Below, piece after piece: positions 15,807 through 24,580 of a stretch of 64,000 bases of DNA. This stretch comes from Alcanivorax sp. (GTDB lineage Bacteria; Pseudomonadota; Gammaproteobacteria; Pseudomonadales; Alcanivoracaceae). A program made the position numbers and the translations under genes. The number at the start of each line of letters is the position of its first letter. Position 1 is the first letter of the stretch. The stretch is taken from NCBI RefSeq assembly GCF_017794965.1, contig NZ_CP051240.1, positions 682,001 through 746,000 of the forward strand, written 5' to 3'. The notes beneath the pieces are model-generated. The model was not told the DNA's origin. It made no database searches and saw only the letters and a program-made list of their open reading frames with translations.

Positions 15807-17109
15807 AGTCCTCGCCCTGATCCTCCAGGGACTGGTTGATGGCCAGGGCGAGCAGGGTGCAGATGACGCCGGAGAGCAGGTACACGGTCACCGACAACAG
15901 GCCGAATTTGGCGGACAGGCCCAGGGCCACCAGGGGGGCGAAGGCCGCGCCGAACAGCCAGGCGAAGTCGGAGGTGAGGGCGGCGCCGGTGTAGCGGAAG
16001 CGCGGGGCGAAGTTGGCGGTGACGGTGCCGGAGGCCTGGCCATAGGACACCCCCAGCAGGGCGAAGCCGAGCAGGATAAAGGTGTCCTGCATGACCGGGC
16101 TGCCGCCCATTAATAGTGGAGTGAGCAGGCTGAACACGCCGATCATGGCGGCCAGGGCGCCCACGGTGGTGCGCTTGCCAATGCGCGCGGCGATCCAGCC
16201 GGAGCCGATGGTGGCCAGGATGCCTACGAAGCCGCCGACGATCTGTACGGTGAGCACCTGGGCGGTGGTCTGGCTACCCTGAAAGGCAATCCAGGACAGC
16301 GGGAAGATGGTCACCACATGGAACAGGGCGTAGCTGGCCAACGCCGCGAAGGAACCAATGAAAATGTTGTGGCCTTCTTCGCGCACCATTTCGGTGGTGC
16401 GGATGGGCTCCAGTTCTTTTTCCTGCATGGCTTCAGTGTATTCCTCGCCCAGCACCAGGCGCAGGCGGGCAAACAGGGCCACCACGTTGATGGCAAAGGC
16501 CACGAAGAACGGGTAACGCCAACCCCAGCCGAGGAAGTCAGCGGCAGTGAGGCTGTTATAGAGGTACAGGAACAGGGCGCTGGCGATCACAAAGCCCAGT
16601 GGCGCGCCCAGCTGGCCCAGCATGGCGTACCAGCTGCGTTTCTCTTTGGGCGCGTTCAGGGCCAGCAGGGACGGCAGGCCGTCCCAGGAGCCGCCGAAGG
16701 CTACCCCCTGCATAATACGGAACAGGGCCAGCAGGGCGATGGCGTAGCCGCCGATTTTTTCATGGCCGGGGAGGAAGGCGATCCCGGCGGTGGCGGTACC
16801 CAGCAGGAACAGGGCGGCGGTGAGTTTCACGCCGCGGCCCCACTGACGTTGGATCCACATGAACAGGGCGGTACCGAAAGGGCGCGCCACAAAGGCCAGG
16901 GCGAACAGGGTGAAGGCATAGAGCATGCCCTGCAGTTGGCCGGTAAACGGAAAGAAGACCTGGGGAAAGATCAGGACCGAGGCAATCCCGTAGACGAAGA
17001 AGTCGAAATATTCGGAGGTGCGGCCGATGACCACGCCAACGGCGATTTCATTGGGGGCCACGGGGGCGTGGCTTTGCCCCGGTGAGGGGGCTGCGTAGCT
17101 CTGAGACAT
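15805..17109 (-). CDS. MFS transporter, metabolite:H+ symporter (MHS)-like
   Basis: The 434-residue integral membrane protein has about twelve hydrophobic segments. MHS-type motifs are visible: the N-terminal VIGRTSEYFDFFVYGIASVL, ALAFVARPFGTALFMW, and LFRIMQGVAFGGSWDG at about residues 130-146. Family members carry dicarboxylates, osmolytes or shikimate; the substrate here cannot be read. The gene is alone on its strand between an OYE (convergent) and the quinol oxidase operon (divergent). Confidence 0.88.
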   Translation of the reverse strand: MSQSYAAPSPGQSHAPVAPNEIAVGVVIGRTSEYFDFFVYGIASVLIFPQVFFPFTGQLQGMLYAFTLFALAFVARPFGTALFMWIQRQWGRGVKLTAALFLLGTATAGIAFLPGHEKIGGYAIALLALFRIMQGVAFGGSWDGLPSLLALNAPKEKRSWYAMLGQLGAPLGFVIASALFLYLYNSLTAADFLGWGWRYPFFVAFAINVVALFARLRLVLGEEYTEAMQEKELEPIRTTEMVREEGHNIFIGSFAALASYALFHVVTIFPLSWIAFQGSQTTAQVLTVQIVGGFVGILATIGSGWIAARIGKRTTVGALAAMIGVFSLLTPLLMGGSPVMQDTFILLGFALLGVSYGQASGTVTANFAPRFRYTGAALTSDFAWLFGAAFAPLVALGLSAKFGLLSVTVYLLSGVICTLLALAINQSLEDQGED

Positions 17110-17180
17110 GTTGTGCGCTCTTCCTCGAAGTTGTTATGGAGGCTTGCTGGCGGCCCTAAACGTGAATGGCCAGTCATGCA

Positions 17181-17194
17181 TTGATTTCCATCAA
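17181..17194. promoter_or_regulatory. Anr/FNR-type box
   Basis: TTGATTTCCATCAA matches the FNR/Anr consensus TTGAT-N4-ATCAA perfectly. It lies 72 bases before the MFS start and 133 before the oxidase subunit II start. In pseudomonads Anr represses the cyo oxidase at low oxygen, so repression of the plus-strand operon is the likely role; that is inferred. Confidence 0.75.
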
Positions 17195-17326
17195 GCCTGC
17201 TTAGGACTTTAAGCCGATGGGACAAAATGTCCAATACCGGCTACCCCTTCCCTTGGCTAAGGTGCCGCAAAGGGAGTCGCAGATCCGCTCCCTCTCCTGA
17301 TCCCATAAGCCAACAGAAGTACGCCA

Positions 17327-18328
17327 ATGCAAATAGCCAAACTATTGCGTGGGGTGGTGTTGACCCTGCTGGCAGCCGCACTGCTAACCGGCTGTGACAC
17401 GGTGGTAATGTCCCCGTCCGGAGACATTGCCATGCAACAGCGTGACCTGCTTGTCTGGGCCACCATCCTCATGTTGCTGGTGATTGTGCCGGTCATCGTG
17501 CTGACCCTGTGGTTCGCCTGGCGCTACCGCGAGACCAACGAAGAAGCCACCTACGCCCCGGAGTGGACCCATTCCACCGTGCTGGAGCTGGTGATTTGGG
17601 CGGTACCACTGATGATCATCATCGCCCTGGGCGCCATGACCTGGGTGGGCACCCACAAGCTGGACCCCTACCGTCCGCTGGACCGGATTGATGCACAGAC
17701 CCCGGTGCCCGCCGATCTGGAGCCGCTCACCGTGGAAGTGGTGGCGCTGGACTGGAAGTGGCTGTTCATCTACCCGGAGCAGGGCATTGCCACGGTGAAT
17801 GAGCTGGCAGCGCCGGTGGATCATCCGATCCGCTTCAAGATCACCGCGTCCACCATGATGAATTCGTTCTTCATTCCGGCTCTGGCCGGACAGATCTATG
17901 CCATGGCGGGCATGGAAACCAAGCTGCATGGGGTGATCAACGAGCCGGGTGTCTACAAGGGGTTCTCCGCCAACTACAGCGGCGCGGGCTATTCCCACAT
18001 GAAGTTTGATTTCCACGGGCTCAGTGAGGCGGACTTCGACGCCTGGGTGGCGAAGGTGAAGGCCAGCGAGCTGAGCCTGGATCGCGACACCTACCTGGAA
18101 CTGGAAGTGCCCAGCGCCAAGGTGCCGGTGACGCTGTACGCCAACGTGGATCCAACCCTGTACCACGGCATTCTCAATCGCTGTGTGGTGCCGGGCACCG
18201 TGTGCATGGAAGACATGATGTACCACAGCGGCATGGGCCAGCACGGGGAACATCACGGCGAGGCTGAGGGCCATGAAGGTCACGAGAGCCACGCCGGTCA
18301 CGGCGAGCATGGAGGCCACCATGATTAA
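17327..18328 (+). CDS. cyoA: Quinol oxidase subunit II
   Basis: This membrane-anchored periplasmic subunit belongs to a heme-copper quinol oxidase. The 333-residue precursor has a lipobox LTGC at about residues 20-23, two transmembrane helices (WATILMLLVIVPVIVLTLWF and VIWAVPLMIIIALGA) and a cupredoxin domain. The CuA Cys ligands of cytochrome c oxidases are absent, as expected for quinol oxidases. The C-terminal tail is very rich in His and Gly (GEHHGEAEGHEGHESHAGHG), which is unusual and may bind metal. It is the first gene of cyoABCD. Confidence 0.93.
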   Translation: MQIAKLLRGVVLTLLAAALLTGCDTVVMSPSGDIAMQQRDLLVWATILMLLVIVPVIVLTLWFAWRYRETNEEATYAPEWTHSTVLELVIWAVPLMIIIALGAMTWVGTHKLDPYRPLDRIDAQTPVPADLEPLTVEVVALDWKWLFIYPEQGIATVNELAAPVDHPIRFKITASTMMNSFFIPALAGQIYAMAGMETKLHGVINEPGVYKGFSANYSGAGYSHMKFDFHGLSEADFDAWVAKVKASELSLDRDTYLELEVPSAKVPVTLYANVDPTLYHGILNRCVVPGTVCMEDMMYHSGMGQHGEHHGEAEGHEGHESHAGHGEHGGHHD

Positions 18329-18366
18329 CACCGAACTCCAGACCACATACGCAGTAGGTGCCGCCC

Positions 18367-20367
18367 ATGTTTGAGAACCTGGACCTGACCAAGCTGATCT
18401 TTGGTCGCCTGACCTGGGATGCAATCCCGTTCCATGATCCGATCATCCTCGCCACCTTCGCGGTGGTAGCGGTGGGCGGTGTGGCCATGCTGGCCGCCAT
18501 TACCCGCTACAAGCTGTGGGGTTACCTGTGGAACGAGTGGTTCACCACCATCGACCACAAGAAGATCGGCATCATGTACATCATCCTCGGTCTGGTGATG
18601 CTGCTGCGTGGCTTTGCCGATGCCATCATGATGCGTCTGCAGCAGGCGCTGGCTTTCGGGGATTCCGCGGGCTATCTGCCACCGGATCACTACGACCAGA
18701 TCTTCACCGCCCACGGCGTGATCATGATCTTCTTCGTGGCCATGCCGCTGGTAACCGGGATCATGAACTACCTGATTCCGTTACAAATAGGCACCCGCGA
18801 TGTGGCGTTCCCGTTCCTGAATAACTTCAGCTTCTGGATGACCACCGCTGGCGCCGTGCTGATGATGATGTCGCTGTTCATTGGTGAATTCGCCAAGACC
18901 GGCTGGCTGGCCTACCCGCCGCTATCGGGGATATTGCAGAGCCCCGGAGTCGGGGTGGATTACTACATCTGGTCGTTGCAGATTGCCGGTGTGGGCACCT
19001 TGCTGTCGGGCGTCAACCTGCTGGTGACCATCGTCAAGATGCGTGCACCGGGCATGAGCCTGATGAAGATGCCAGTGTTCACCTGGACGTCTCTGTGTAC
19101 CAACGTATTGATCGTAGCGGCCTTCCCGGTGCTGACTGCCGTGTTGGGCATGCTGACCATGGACCGTTACCTGGACACCGCCTTCTTCACCAACGATCTG
19201 GGCGGCAATGCCATGATGTACGTGAACCTGATCTGGATCTGGGGTCACCCGGAGGTGTACATCCTGATCCTGCCGGTGTTCGGTATCTTCTCCGAGATCG
19301 TGGCCACCTACAGCCGCAAGCCGCTGTTCGGTTATACCTCCATGGTATACGCCACCGTGGTGATTACTGTGCTGTCCTACCTGGTATGGCTGCACCACTT
19401 CTTCACCATGGGCTCGGGGGCCAGCGTGAACTCGTTCTTCGGGATCACCACCATGATTATCTCGATCCCCACGGGCGCGAAGATCTTCAACTGGCTGTTC
19501 ACCATGTTCCGCGGCCGCATCAAGTTCGATGTGCCGATGCTGTGGACCGTGGGCTTCATGGTCACCTTCGTGATCGGTGGCATGACCGGTGTCTTGCTGG
19601 CGGTACCGCCGGTGGACTTCGTGCTGCATAACAGCCTGTTCCTGATCGCGCATTTCCATAACGTGATCATTGGCGGTGTGCTGTTCGGTCTCTTTGCCGG
19701 TATCACCTACTGGTTCCCGAAGGCTACCGGATTCAAGCTGGATGAGTTCTGGGGCAAGATGTCCTTCTGGTTCTGGCTGATCGGTTTCTACTTCGCCTTC
19801 ATGCCGCTGTACGTGCTTGGCCTGATGGGCGTGACCCGTCGCGTCAGCCACTTCGAAGATCAGTCCCTGCAGATCTGGTTCCAGATTGCCGCCTTCGGTG
19901 CGGTGCTGATTGCGGTGGGTATTGCTGCTTTCGTTATCCAGCTGGTGGTGAGTTTCAAGCGCCGCGAAGCCCTGAAGGACGAAACCGGTGATCCGTGGGA
20001 TGGCCGCACTCTTGAGTGGTCCACTTCCTCACCGCCGCCGCCGTACAACTTTGCCTTCACGCCCCGCGTGCATGATCTGGATGCCTGGTGGCAGATGAAG
20101 CAGCACGGTTTCCAGCGTCCTGAATCCGGCTTTATCCCGATTCATATGCCCAAGGGCACCTGGGCGGGCATCGTGCTCTCCGGTATCAGTGTGGTGGTGG
20201 GCTTTGCCCTGATCTGGCACATGTGGCTGCTGGCAGGTGTGTCCTTTGTGGCCCTGATCGGCACGGCGATTTACCACACCTTCAACTACGACCGTGACTA
20301 CTACATCCCGGCGGAAGAAGTAGCGCGGATTGAAGCAGAACGTACACGGGTGCTTGCCAATGTCTGA
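18367..20367 (+). CDS. cyoB: Quinol oxidase subunit I
   Basis: This is the catalytic heme-copper subunit that reduces oxygen and pumps protons. The 666-residue protein has about 14-15 transmembrane helices. Metal-ligand motifs are visible: AHGVIMIFFVAMP (low-spin heme His), WGHPEVYILILPVFG (CuB His and the His-Tyr cross-link), LHHFFTMGSG (CuB His pair) and HFHNVIIGG (heme His pair). The ATG at 18367 fits E. coli CyoB; a GTG three codons earlier is possible. It overlaps cyoC. Confidence 0.95.
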   Translation: MFENLDLTKLIFGRLTWDAIPFHDPIILATFAVVAVGGVAMLAAITRYKLWGYLWNEWFTTIDHKKIGIMYIILGLVMLLRGFADAIMMRLQQALAFGDSAGYLPPDHYDQIFTAHGVIMIFFVAMPLVTGIMNYLIPLQIGTRDVAFPFLNNFSFWMTTAGAVLMMMSLFIGEFAKTGWLAYPPLSGILQSPGVGVDYYIWSLQIAGVGTLLSGVNLLVTIVKMRAPGMSLMKMPVFTWTSLCTNVLIVAAFPVLTAVLGMLTMDRYLDTAFFTNDLGGNAMMYVNLIWIWGHPEVYILILPVFGIFSEIVATYSRKPLFGYTSMVYATVVITVLSYLVWLHHFFTMGSGASVNSFFGITTMIISIPTGAKIFNWLFTMFRGRIKFDVPMLWTVGFMVTFVIGGMTGVLLAVPPVDFVLHNSLFLIAHFHNVIIGGVLFGLFAGITYWFPKATGFKLDEFWGKMSFWFWLIGFYFAFMPLYVLGLMGVTRRVSHFEDQSLQIWFQIAAFGAVLIAVGIAAFVIQLVVSFKRREALKDETGDPWDGRTLEWSTSSPPPPYNFAFTPRVHDLDAWWQMKQHGFQRPESGFIPIHMPKGTWAGIVLSGISVVVGFALIWHMWLLAGVSFVALIGTAIYHTFNYDRDYYIPAEEVARIEAERTRVLANV

Positions 20368-21001
20368 TAACACCATGACTGCTGCTGTGAATGACAGCGA
20401 CAAGAAGGCCCCGCTGGAATTTCTCGTGAAGGGGGATCACCACCCCCAGAACGGTACCCTGCTGGGTTTCTGGCTCTACCTGATGAGCGACTGTCTGATC
20501 TTCGCTTGTCTGTTTGCCACCTATGGTGTGCTCGGTCGCAGCTATGCGGGCGGGCCCACCGGCATGGAACTGTTCGATCTGAACCTGATCGCCATCAACA
20601 CCTCGTTGCTGCTGATCTCGTCGATCACCTATGGCTTCGCCATGCTGCAAATGCAGGCCAACAAGGTGAAGGGCACCATGTTCTGGCTGGCCATTACCGG
20701 CCTGCTGGGCGCGGGCTTTCTTGGGCTGGAACTGTATGAGTTCCATCACCTGATTCACGTGGGCGCTGGCCCGCAGACCAGCGGTTTCTGGACCGCTTTC
20801 TTCGCGCTGGTAGGGACTCACGGTCTGCACGTGTTCTTCGGCATCGTGTGGCTGGTGACCCTGCTGTTCCAGTTGAAGAAGCACGGTTTGATTGTGGAAA
20901 ACAAGCGCCGGGTATTCTGCCTGTCCATGTTCTGGCATTTCCTGGATGTGGTCTGGATCGGCGTATTTACTTACGTTTACCTGATGGGAGTGCTGCCATG
21001 A
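20360..21001 (+). CDS. cyoC: Quinol oxidase subunit III
   Basis: This membrane subunit III has 213 residues and five predicted helices (WLYLMSDCLIFACLFATYGV is the first). It stabilises the catalytic subunit. The ATG at 20360 overlaps the cyoB TGA by eight bases, and the TGA of cyoC overlaps the cyoD ATG. Family motifs LIFACLFATYG and GTHGLHVFFG are present. Confidence 0.95.
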   Translation: MSDNTMTAAVNDSDKKAPLEFLVKGDHHPQNGTLLGFWLYLMSDCLIFACLFATYGVLGRSYAGGPTGMELFDLNLIAINTSLLLISSITYGFAMLQMQANKVKGTMFWLAITGLLGAGFLGLELYEFHHLIHVGAGPQTSGFWTAFFALVGTHGLHVFFGIVWLVTLLFQLKKHGLIVENKRRVFCLSMFWHFLDVVWIGVFTYVYLMGVLP

Positions 21002-21354
21002 GCGAGCATACACACGAGCATGATCATCACGATGATGACATTCCCCATGTTTCCCTGAAGGAATACCTCACCGGTTTTGTGCTGGCGGTGATCCTCACCG
21101 TGATTCCGTTCTGGCTGGTGATGGGCAATGTATTTGAGAGCTCAGCCACCACCGTCCTGGTAATCCTGGCCTTTGCGCTGGTGCAGATCGTGGTGCACAT
21201 GGTGTATTTCCTGCACATGAACTTCCATTCGGAAGGTGGCTGGAACATGCTGGCGCTGATTTTCACGTTGATCCTGGTGTTCATTACCCTCGCGGGTTCG
21301 TTGTGGGTGATGTACAACCTGAACGTGAACATGATGCCGGGGATGATGGAATAG
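20998..21354 (+). CDS. cyoD: Quinol oxidase subunit IV
   Basis: The 118-residue protein has a His/Asp-rich N-terminus (SEHTHEHDHHDDD) and three transmembrane helices. HMVYFLHMNFHSEGGWN is the typical CyoD motif. It assists CuB loading and assembly. The start overlaps the cyoC stop (ATGA). The heme O synthase cyoE that usually follows is not here. Confidence 0.93.
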   Translation: MSEHTHEHDHHDDDIPHVSLKEYLTGFVLAVILTVIPFWLVMGNVFESSATTVLVILAFALVQIVVHMVYFLHMNFHSEGGWNMLALIFTLILVFITLAGSLWVMYNLNVNMMPGMME

Positions 21355-21355
21355 G

Positions 21356-21390
21356 CGACGCTTCACGCGACACGCATCACGCAACATGCG
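21356..21390. repeat. heptamer array after cyoD
   Basis: Five units of the ACACGCA / TCACGCA type start one base after the cyoD TAG. Confidence 0.75.
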
Positions 21391-21501
21391 TAAGACGGAA
21401 ACCGGCATAGCCGATTTCTGCCTTACCTTTCACTACGTTTGAAGTGATGTTGGGGTGATGTAGGGGGAATGCAGAAATGTCCCGTTCGCGCTCCGTCCCG
21501 C

Positions 21502-21569
21502 CGTAGGAGCCTGCCTGCAGGCGAATCTGTCTTTGCTGGTGAAAGATCGCCTGCAGGCAGGCTCCTACG
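21502..21569. repeat. REP-like inverted pair
   Basis: CGTAGGAGCCTGCCTGCAGG and its exact inverse face each other around a short centre, making the tightest and most symmetric copy in the window. It separates cyoD from the SURF1 gene, where it could set differential transcript levels. Confidence 0.85.
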
Positions 21570-21604
21570 GATTCCTTCCCCTCTCCCTCCACGTTTGAAG
21601 AGGC

Positions 21605-22312
21605 ATGACCATGGCTCGTCGGCGTTTTCTGGCTTTTGTTTTTCTGCTGCTGGCGGCGTTGGCCTTTGCTGGCTTTATGTCGCTGGGTGTCTGGCAGATA
21701 AAGCGGCTGGCGTGGAAGGAAGATCTGATTGCGCGTATCGATGCGCGGGTGCATGCGCAGGCCGTGGTGGCGCCTGCCCGGGAAGAGTGGGCAGACGTGA
21801 CCCATGCCAGCCATGAATACCGCCCTGTGACGGTGACCGGGCACTATCGGCCGGAGGCCGTGTCATTGGTGTCCGCTGCCACGGAAGCGGGGCAGGGCTA
21901 TTGGGTGATGGCGCCACTGCAACGGGCGGATGGCAGTTGGTTGTACATCAATCAGGGCTTTGTGCCTCAGTCCGAGCGCAAGCCGGCTCAGGCGGGTGAG
22001 TTTACTCCGCAGGGTGAAGTGACCGTGACCGGTCTGCTGCGTCTCAGCCATCCCGGCGGTGGCGTACTGCGTGACAACGTGCCCGCGGAAAATCGCTGGT
22101 ATTCCCGCGATGTGCAGGCCATGGCGGCCAGACAAAGCATTGCCCCTGTAGCCCCGTTCTTTGTAGATGAGGCCAGAGCGGGGGAGGCCTTGCCGATCGG
22201 CGGGCTCACCGTTATCCAGTTCCGTAATAACCATCTGGTGTATGCCATCACCTGGTTCGCACTGGCGTTAGGCGTGGTACTGGCGGGGTGGCTGGTGCAG
22301 CGGCATCGCTGA
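21605..22312 (+). CDS. SURF1 family oxidase assembly protein
   Basis: The 235-residue protein has a transmembrane helix at each end (FLAFVFLLLAALAFAGFMSLG and LVYAITWFALALGVVLAGWLV). SURF1 motifs lie between them: GVWQIKRLAWKEDLI, an RPVTVTGHY motif, and YINQGFVP. SURF1 proteins help insert heme a into heme-copper oxidases. In Paracoccus a dedicated Surf1q serves the ba3 quinol oxidase, so this copy probably serves the upstream oxidase. GTG and ATG alternatives near the start change the length by only a few residues. Confidence 0.9.
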   Translation: MTMARRRFLAFVFLLLAALAFAGFMSLGVWQIKRLAWKEDLIARIDARVHAQAVVAPAREEWADVTHASHEYRPVTVTGHYRPEAVSLVSAATEAGQGYWVMAPLQRADGSWLYINQGFVPQSERKPAQAGEFTPQGEVTVTGLLRLSHPGGGVLRDNVPAENRWYSRDVQAMAARQSIAPVAPFFVDEARAGEALPIGGLTVIQFRNNHLVYAITWFALALGVVLAGWLVQRHR

Positions 22313-22344
22313 CGCTTTCACGTGGAAGCCGTTACACTGACGGC

Positions 22345-23688
22345 ATGGAAACCATGAGTACAACCGATTCTGCCAACCGGCATCCCCTTTCCGCCCTGCG
22401 CAGTGTACTGGGCAGCGGTAGCGACGATGCCACCGGGCGCAAGAACCTGCAGCTGCTGATCCAGCTACGCTGGATTGCCATGTTCGGCCAGTTCGCCACC
22501 ATTCTGGTGGTTTACTACGGGCTGGATGTGCCGCTGCCGGTGTCCAACATGTTGATCGTGTTGTTCGGCTTGTTGCTGTTCAACGCCCTGAGTGTATTGC
22601 GCCTGCGGGTGCGCCGCCCCATTGGAAACACTGAGCTGTTTCTGTCCCTGCTGGTGGACGTGGGCACACTCACCATGCTGCTTTTTCTTAGCGGCGGCGC
22701 CACCAACCCCTTCGTCTTTTTGTTTCTGCTGCAGGTGATTCTGGGCGCGGTATTGCTGGAGGCCTGGTCCACCTGGGTGATCCTGATTGTCACCACCCTG
22801 TGTTTTGGCTGGTTGGCCTGGTACGGGCATCCCTTGCCCATGCCTTTGGATCATTCCCGTGGGCTGTTCAGTCTGTATATCGAAGGCATGTTGATCTGCT
22901 TTGTGCTCAACGGCGGCTTGCTGGTGATCTTTATCAACCGCATTAACCGCAACAAGCGTCAGCGGGATGAGCGTCTGGCGGAATTGCGTCAGCGTGCGGC
23001 AGAGGAAGAGCACATTGTCCGCATGGGGCTGCTGGCGTCCGGCGCCGCCCACGAGCTGGGCACGCCGCTGGCCACCCTGTCGGTGATTCTGGGGGATTGG
23101 AAACACATGGCGCCGTTCAAGAATGATCCGGACATGGCGCAGGAAATCGCCGAAATGCAGACCCAGGTGCTGCGCTGCAAATCCATTGTCAGCGGCATTC
23201 TTTTGTCTGCCGGTGAAACCCGCGGCGAAGCCTCCGAGGAAACCACAGTGCGGGAGTTCCTCGATGAGCTGGTGGCGGAATGGCGTGACACGCGGCCGGT
23301 GAAGGATTTCATCTACATGAATGATTTCGGCACCGACCTGCGTATTGTCTCCGACGACGCGCTCAAGCAAAGCATTCATAATGTATTGGATAATGCCCTG
23401 GAGGCCTCGCCGAACTGGGTGCGGCTGGATGTGCATCGCGAAGACGAGACGCTGCTGATTTCAGTGACTGACCGGGGTCCCGGCTTCCCGGAAGACATGC
23501 TGGACAGTATCGGCCGTCCGTATCAGTCCACCAAGGGCAGACCGGGCAGTGGCCTGGGGCTGTTTCTGGTGATGAATGTATTGCGCACTCTGGGCGGCAA
23601 TCTGCGCGCCCGTAATCTGGTCCAAGGCGGGGCGTTGGTGACGCTGTCGCTGCCCCTGAACACCGTGACGCTGGAAGAGGAGGGCTAA
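22345..23688 (+). CDS. roxS: Redox sensor histidine kinase RoxS/RegB/PrrB type
   Basis: The 447-residue kinase has a six-helix membrane sensor containing GGATNPF at residues 117-123, the ubiquinone-binding signature of RegB. A dimerisation helix with the phospho-acceptor H236 in AAHELGTPLATLSV and an intact HATPase follow (VLDNALEAS, DRGPGFP, GSGLGLFL). RegB-type kinases read the quinone pool and tune respiratory genes. It lies between the oxidase cluster and its cognate regulator. The start is ATG 22345 or ATG 22354. Confidence 0.93.
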   Translation: METMSTTDSANRHPLSALRSVLGSGSDDATGRKNLQLLIQLRWIAMFGQFATILVVYYGLDVPLPVSNMLIVLFGLLLFNALSVLRLRVRRPIGNTELFLSLLVDVGTLTMLLFLSGGATNPFVFLFLLQVILGAVLLEAWSTWVILIVTTLCFGWLAWYGHPLPMPLDHSRGLFSLYIEGMLICFVLNGGLLVIFINRINRNKRQRDERLAELRQRAAEEEHIVRMGLLASGAAHELGTPLATLSVILGDWKHMAPFKNDPDMAQEIAEMQTQVLRCKSIVSGILLSAGETRGEASEETTVREFLDELVAEWRDTRPVKDFIYMNDFGTDLRIVSDDALKQSIHNVLDNALEASPNWVRLDVHREDETLLISVTDRGPGFPEDMLDSIGRPYQSTKGRPGSGLGLFLVMNVLRTLGGNLRARNLVQGGALVTLSLPLNTVTLEEEG

Positions 23689-23689
23689 C

Positions 23690-24241
23690 ATGTCTGACGC
23701 TATCGAAAATGAAGGGCGGCTGTTGCTCATCGTAGAAGATGACGAAGCGTTTGCCCGCACCCTGGGGCGTTCCTTCGAGCGCCGTGGCTATACCGTGGTG
23801 ACGGCGGACAGTCATGAGGCCATGGAGAAGGTGCTCAAGACCCACAATCCGGGTTACGCGGTGGTGGATCTCAAGATCAAGGGCGAAGCTTCCGGGCTGG
23901 CCTGTGTGCAGACCCTGCACCAGCACAATGAAGAGACCCTGATCGTGGTCCTTACCGGTTACGCCAGCATTGCCACCGCGGTGGAAGCGGTGAAGCTGGG
24001 CGCCTGCCATTACCTGGCCAAACCTTCCAACACCGATGATATCGAGGATGCCTTCCAGCGTGCGGAAGGGACCACCGATGTGTCGCTCACCGCGCGGTCG
24101 TCGGACCTGAAAACCCTCGAATGGGAACGCATCCACGAAACCCTGGCCGAGACCGGCTTCAACATTTCCGAAACCGCCCGCCGCCTGGGCATGCATCGCC
24201 GCACCCTTGCCCGCAAGCTGGAAAAACAACGCGTCAAGTAA
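23690..24241 (+). CDS. roxR: Redox response regulator RoxR/RegA/PrrA type
   Basis: The 183-residue regulator has a receiver domain (acidic VEDDEAF, phospho-acceptor D60 in VVDLKIKG, conserved Thr in VLTGYAS, Lys in LAKPS). A Fis-type helix-turn-helix (NISETARRLGMHRRTLARKLEKQ) forms the C-terminus. The DNA-binding helix matches the nearly invariant RegA/PrrA sequence. It starts two bases after the kinase stop. Known targets of this family include terminal oxidases, which fits the upstream cyo genes. Confidence 0.95.
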   Translation: MSDAIENEGRLLLIVEDDEAFARTLGRSFERRGYTVVTADSHEAMEKVLKTHNPGYAVVDLKIKGEASGLACVQTLHQHNEETLIVVLTGYASIATAVEAVKLGACHYLAKPSNTDDIEDAFQRAEGTTDVSLTARSSDLKTLEWERIHETLAETGFNISETARRLGMHRRTLARKLEKQRVK

Positions 24242-24244
24242 AGC

Positions 24245-24279
24245 AATTAATAGTTAACAGTGAATAGTTAATAGCTAAA
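24245..24279. repeat. heptamer array after roxR
   Basis: Five units of AGTTAAT, AGTTAAC and AGTGAAT type follow the roxR stop by three bases. Confidence 0.8.
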
Positions 24280-24314
24280 TCCAAAGACAAAAGCTTTCGG
24301 GTCAGCTAACGCCC

Positions 24315-24505
24315 CGTAGGAGCTTGCCTGCAAGCGATCCGAGCCTCGGCGAGGTATGGATTCCAGAGACGCGAGGTGCGAGTTGCGAAAATCTCACAAC
24401 CTCGAGAATGAACGCGGTGTTTTGCCTTTCGAAACTTGTTCCTCGTCAGTCGAAACAGATTCCCTCGCTGTCGCTCGGTTCGCCCAGGCAAGCTGGGCTC
24501 CTACA
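24315..24505. repeat. REP-like long element
   Basis: CGTAGGAGCTTGCCTGCAAG at the left and GCCCAGGCAAGCTGGGCTCC at the right enclose inner inverted words GAGCCTCGGCGAGG and CCTCGCTGTCGCTC. The centre contains GAGTTGCGA-type heptamer-like words. Confidence 0.75.
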
Positions 24506-24580
24506 AAAGCGATGCCTGTCGAATGGCGGTCATGTCATTCGATTAGCTATGGATAGCCAATCATCTCAAGGAGAGAAACC

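Noticed and set aside
18922..19851. 309-residue open frame opposite cyoB
   Set aside because: His/Gln-rich shadow of a membrane protein gene; no support.
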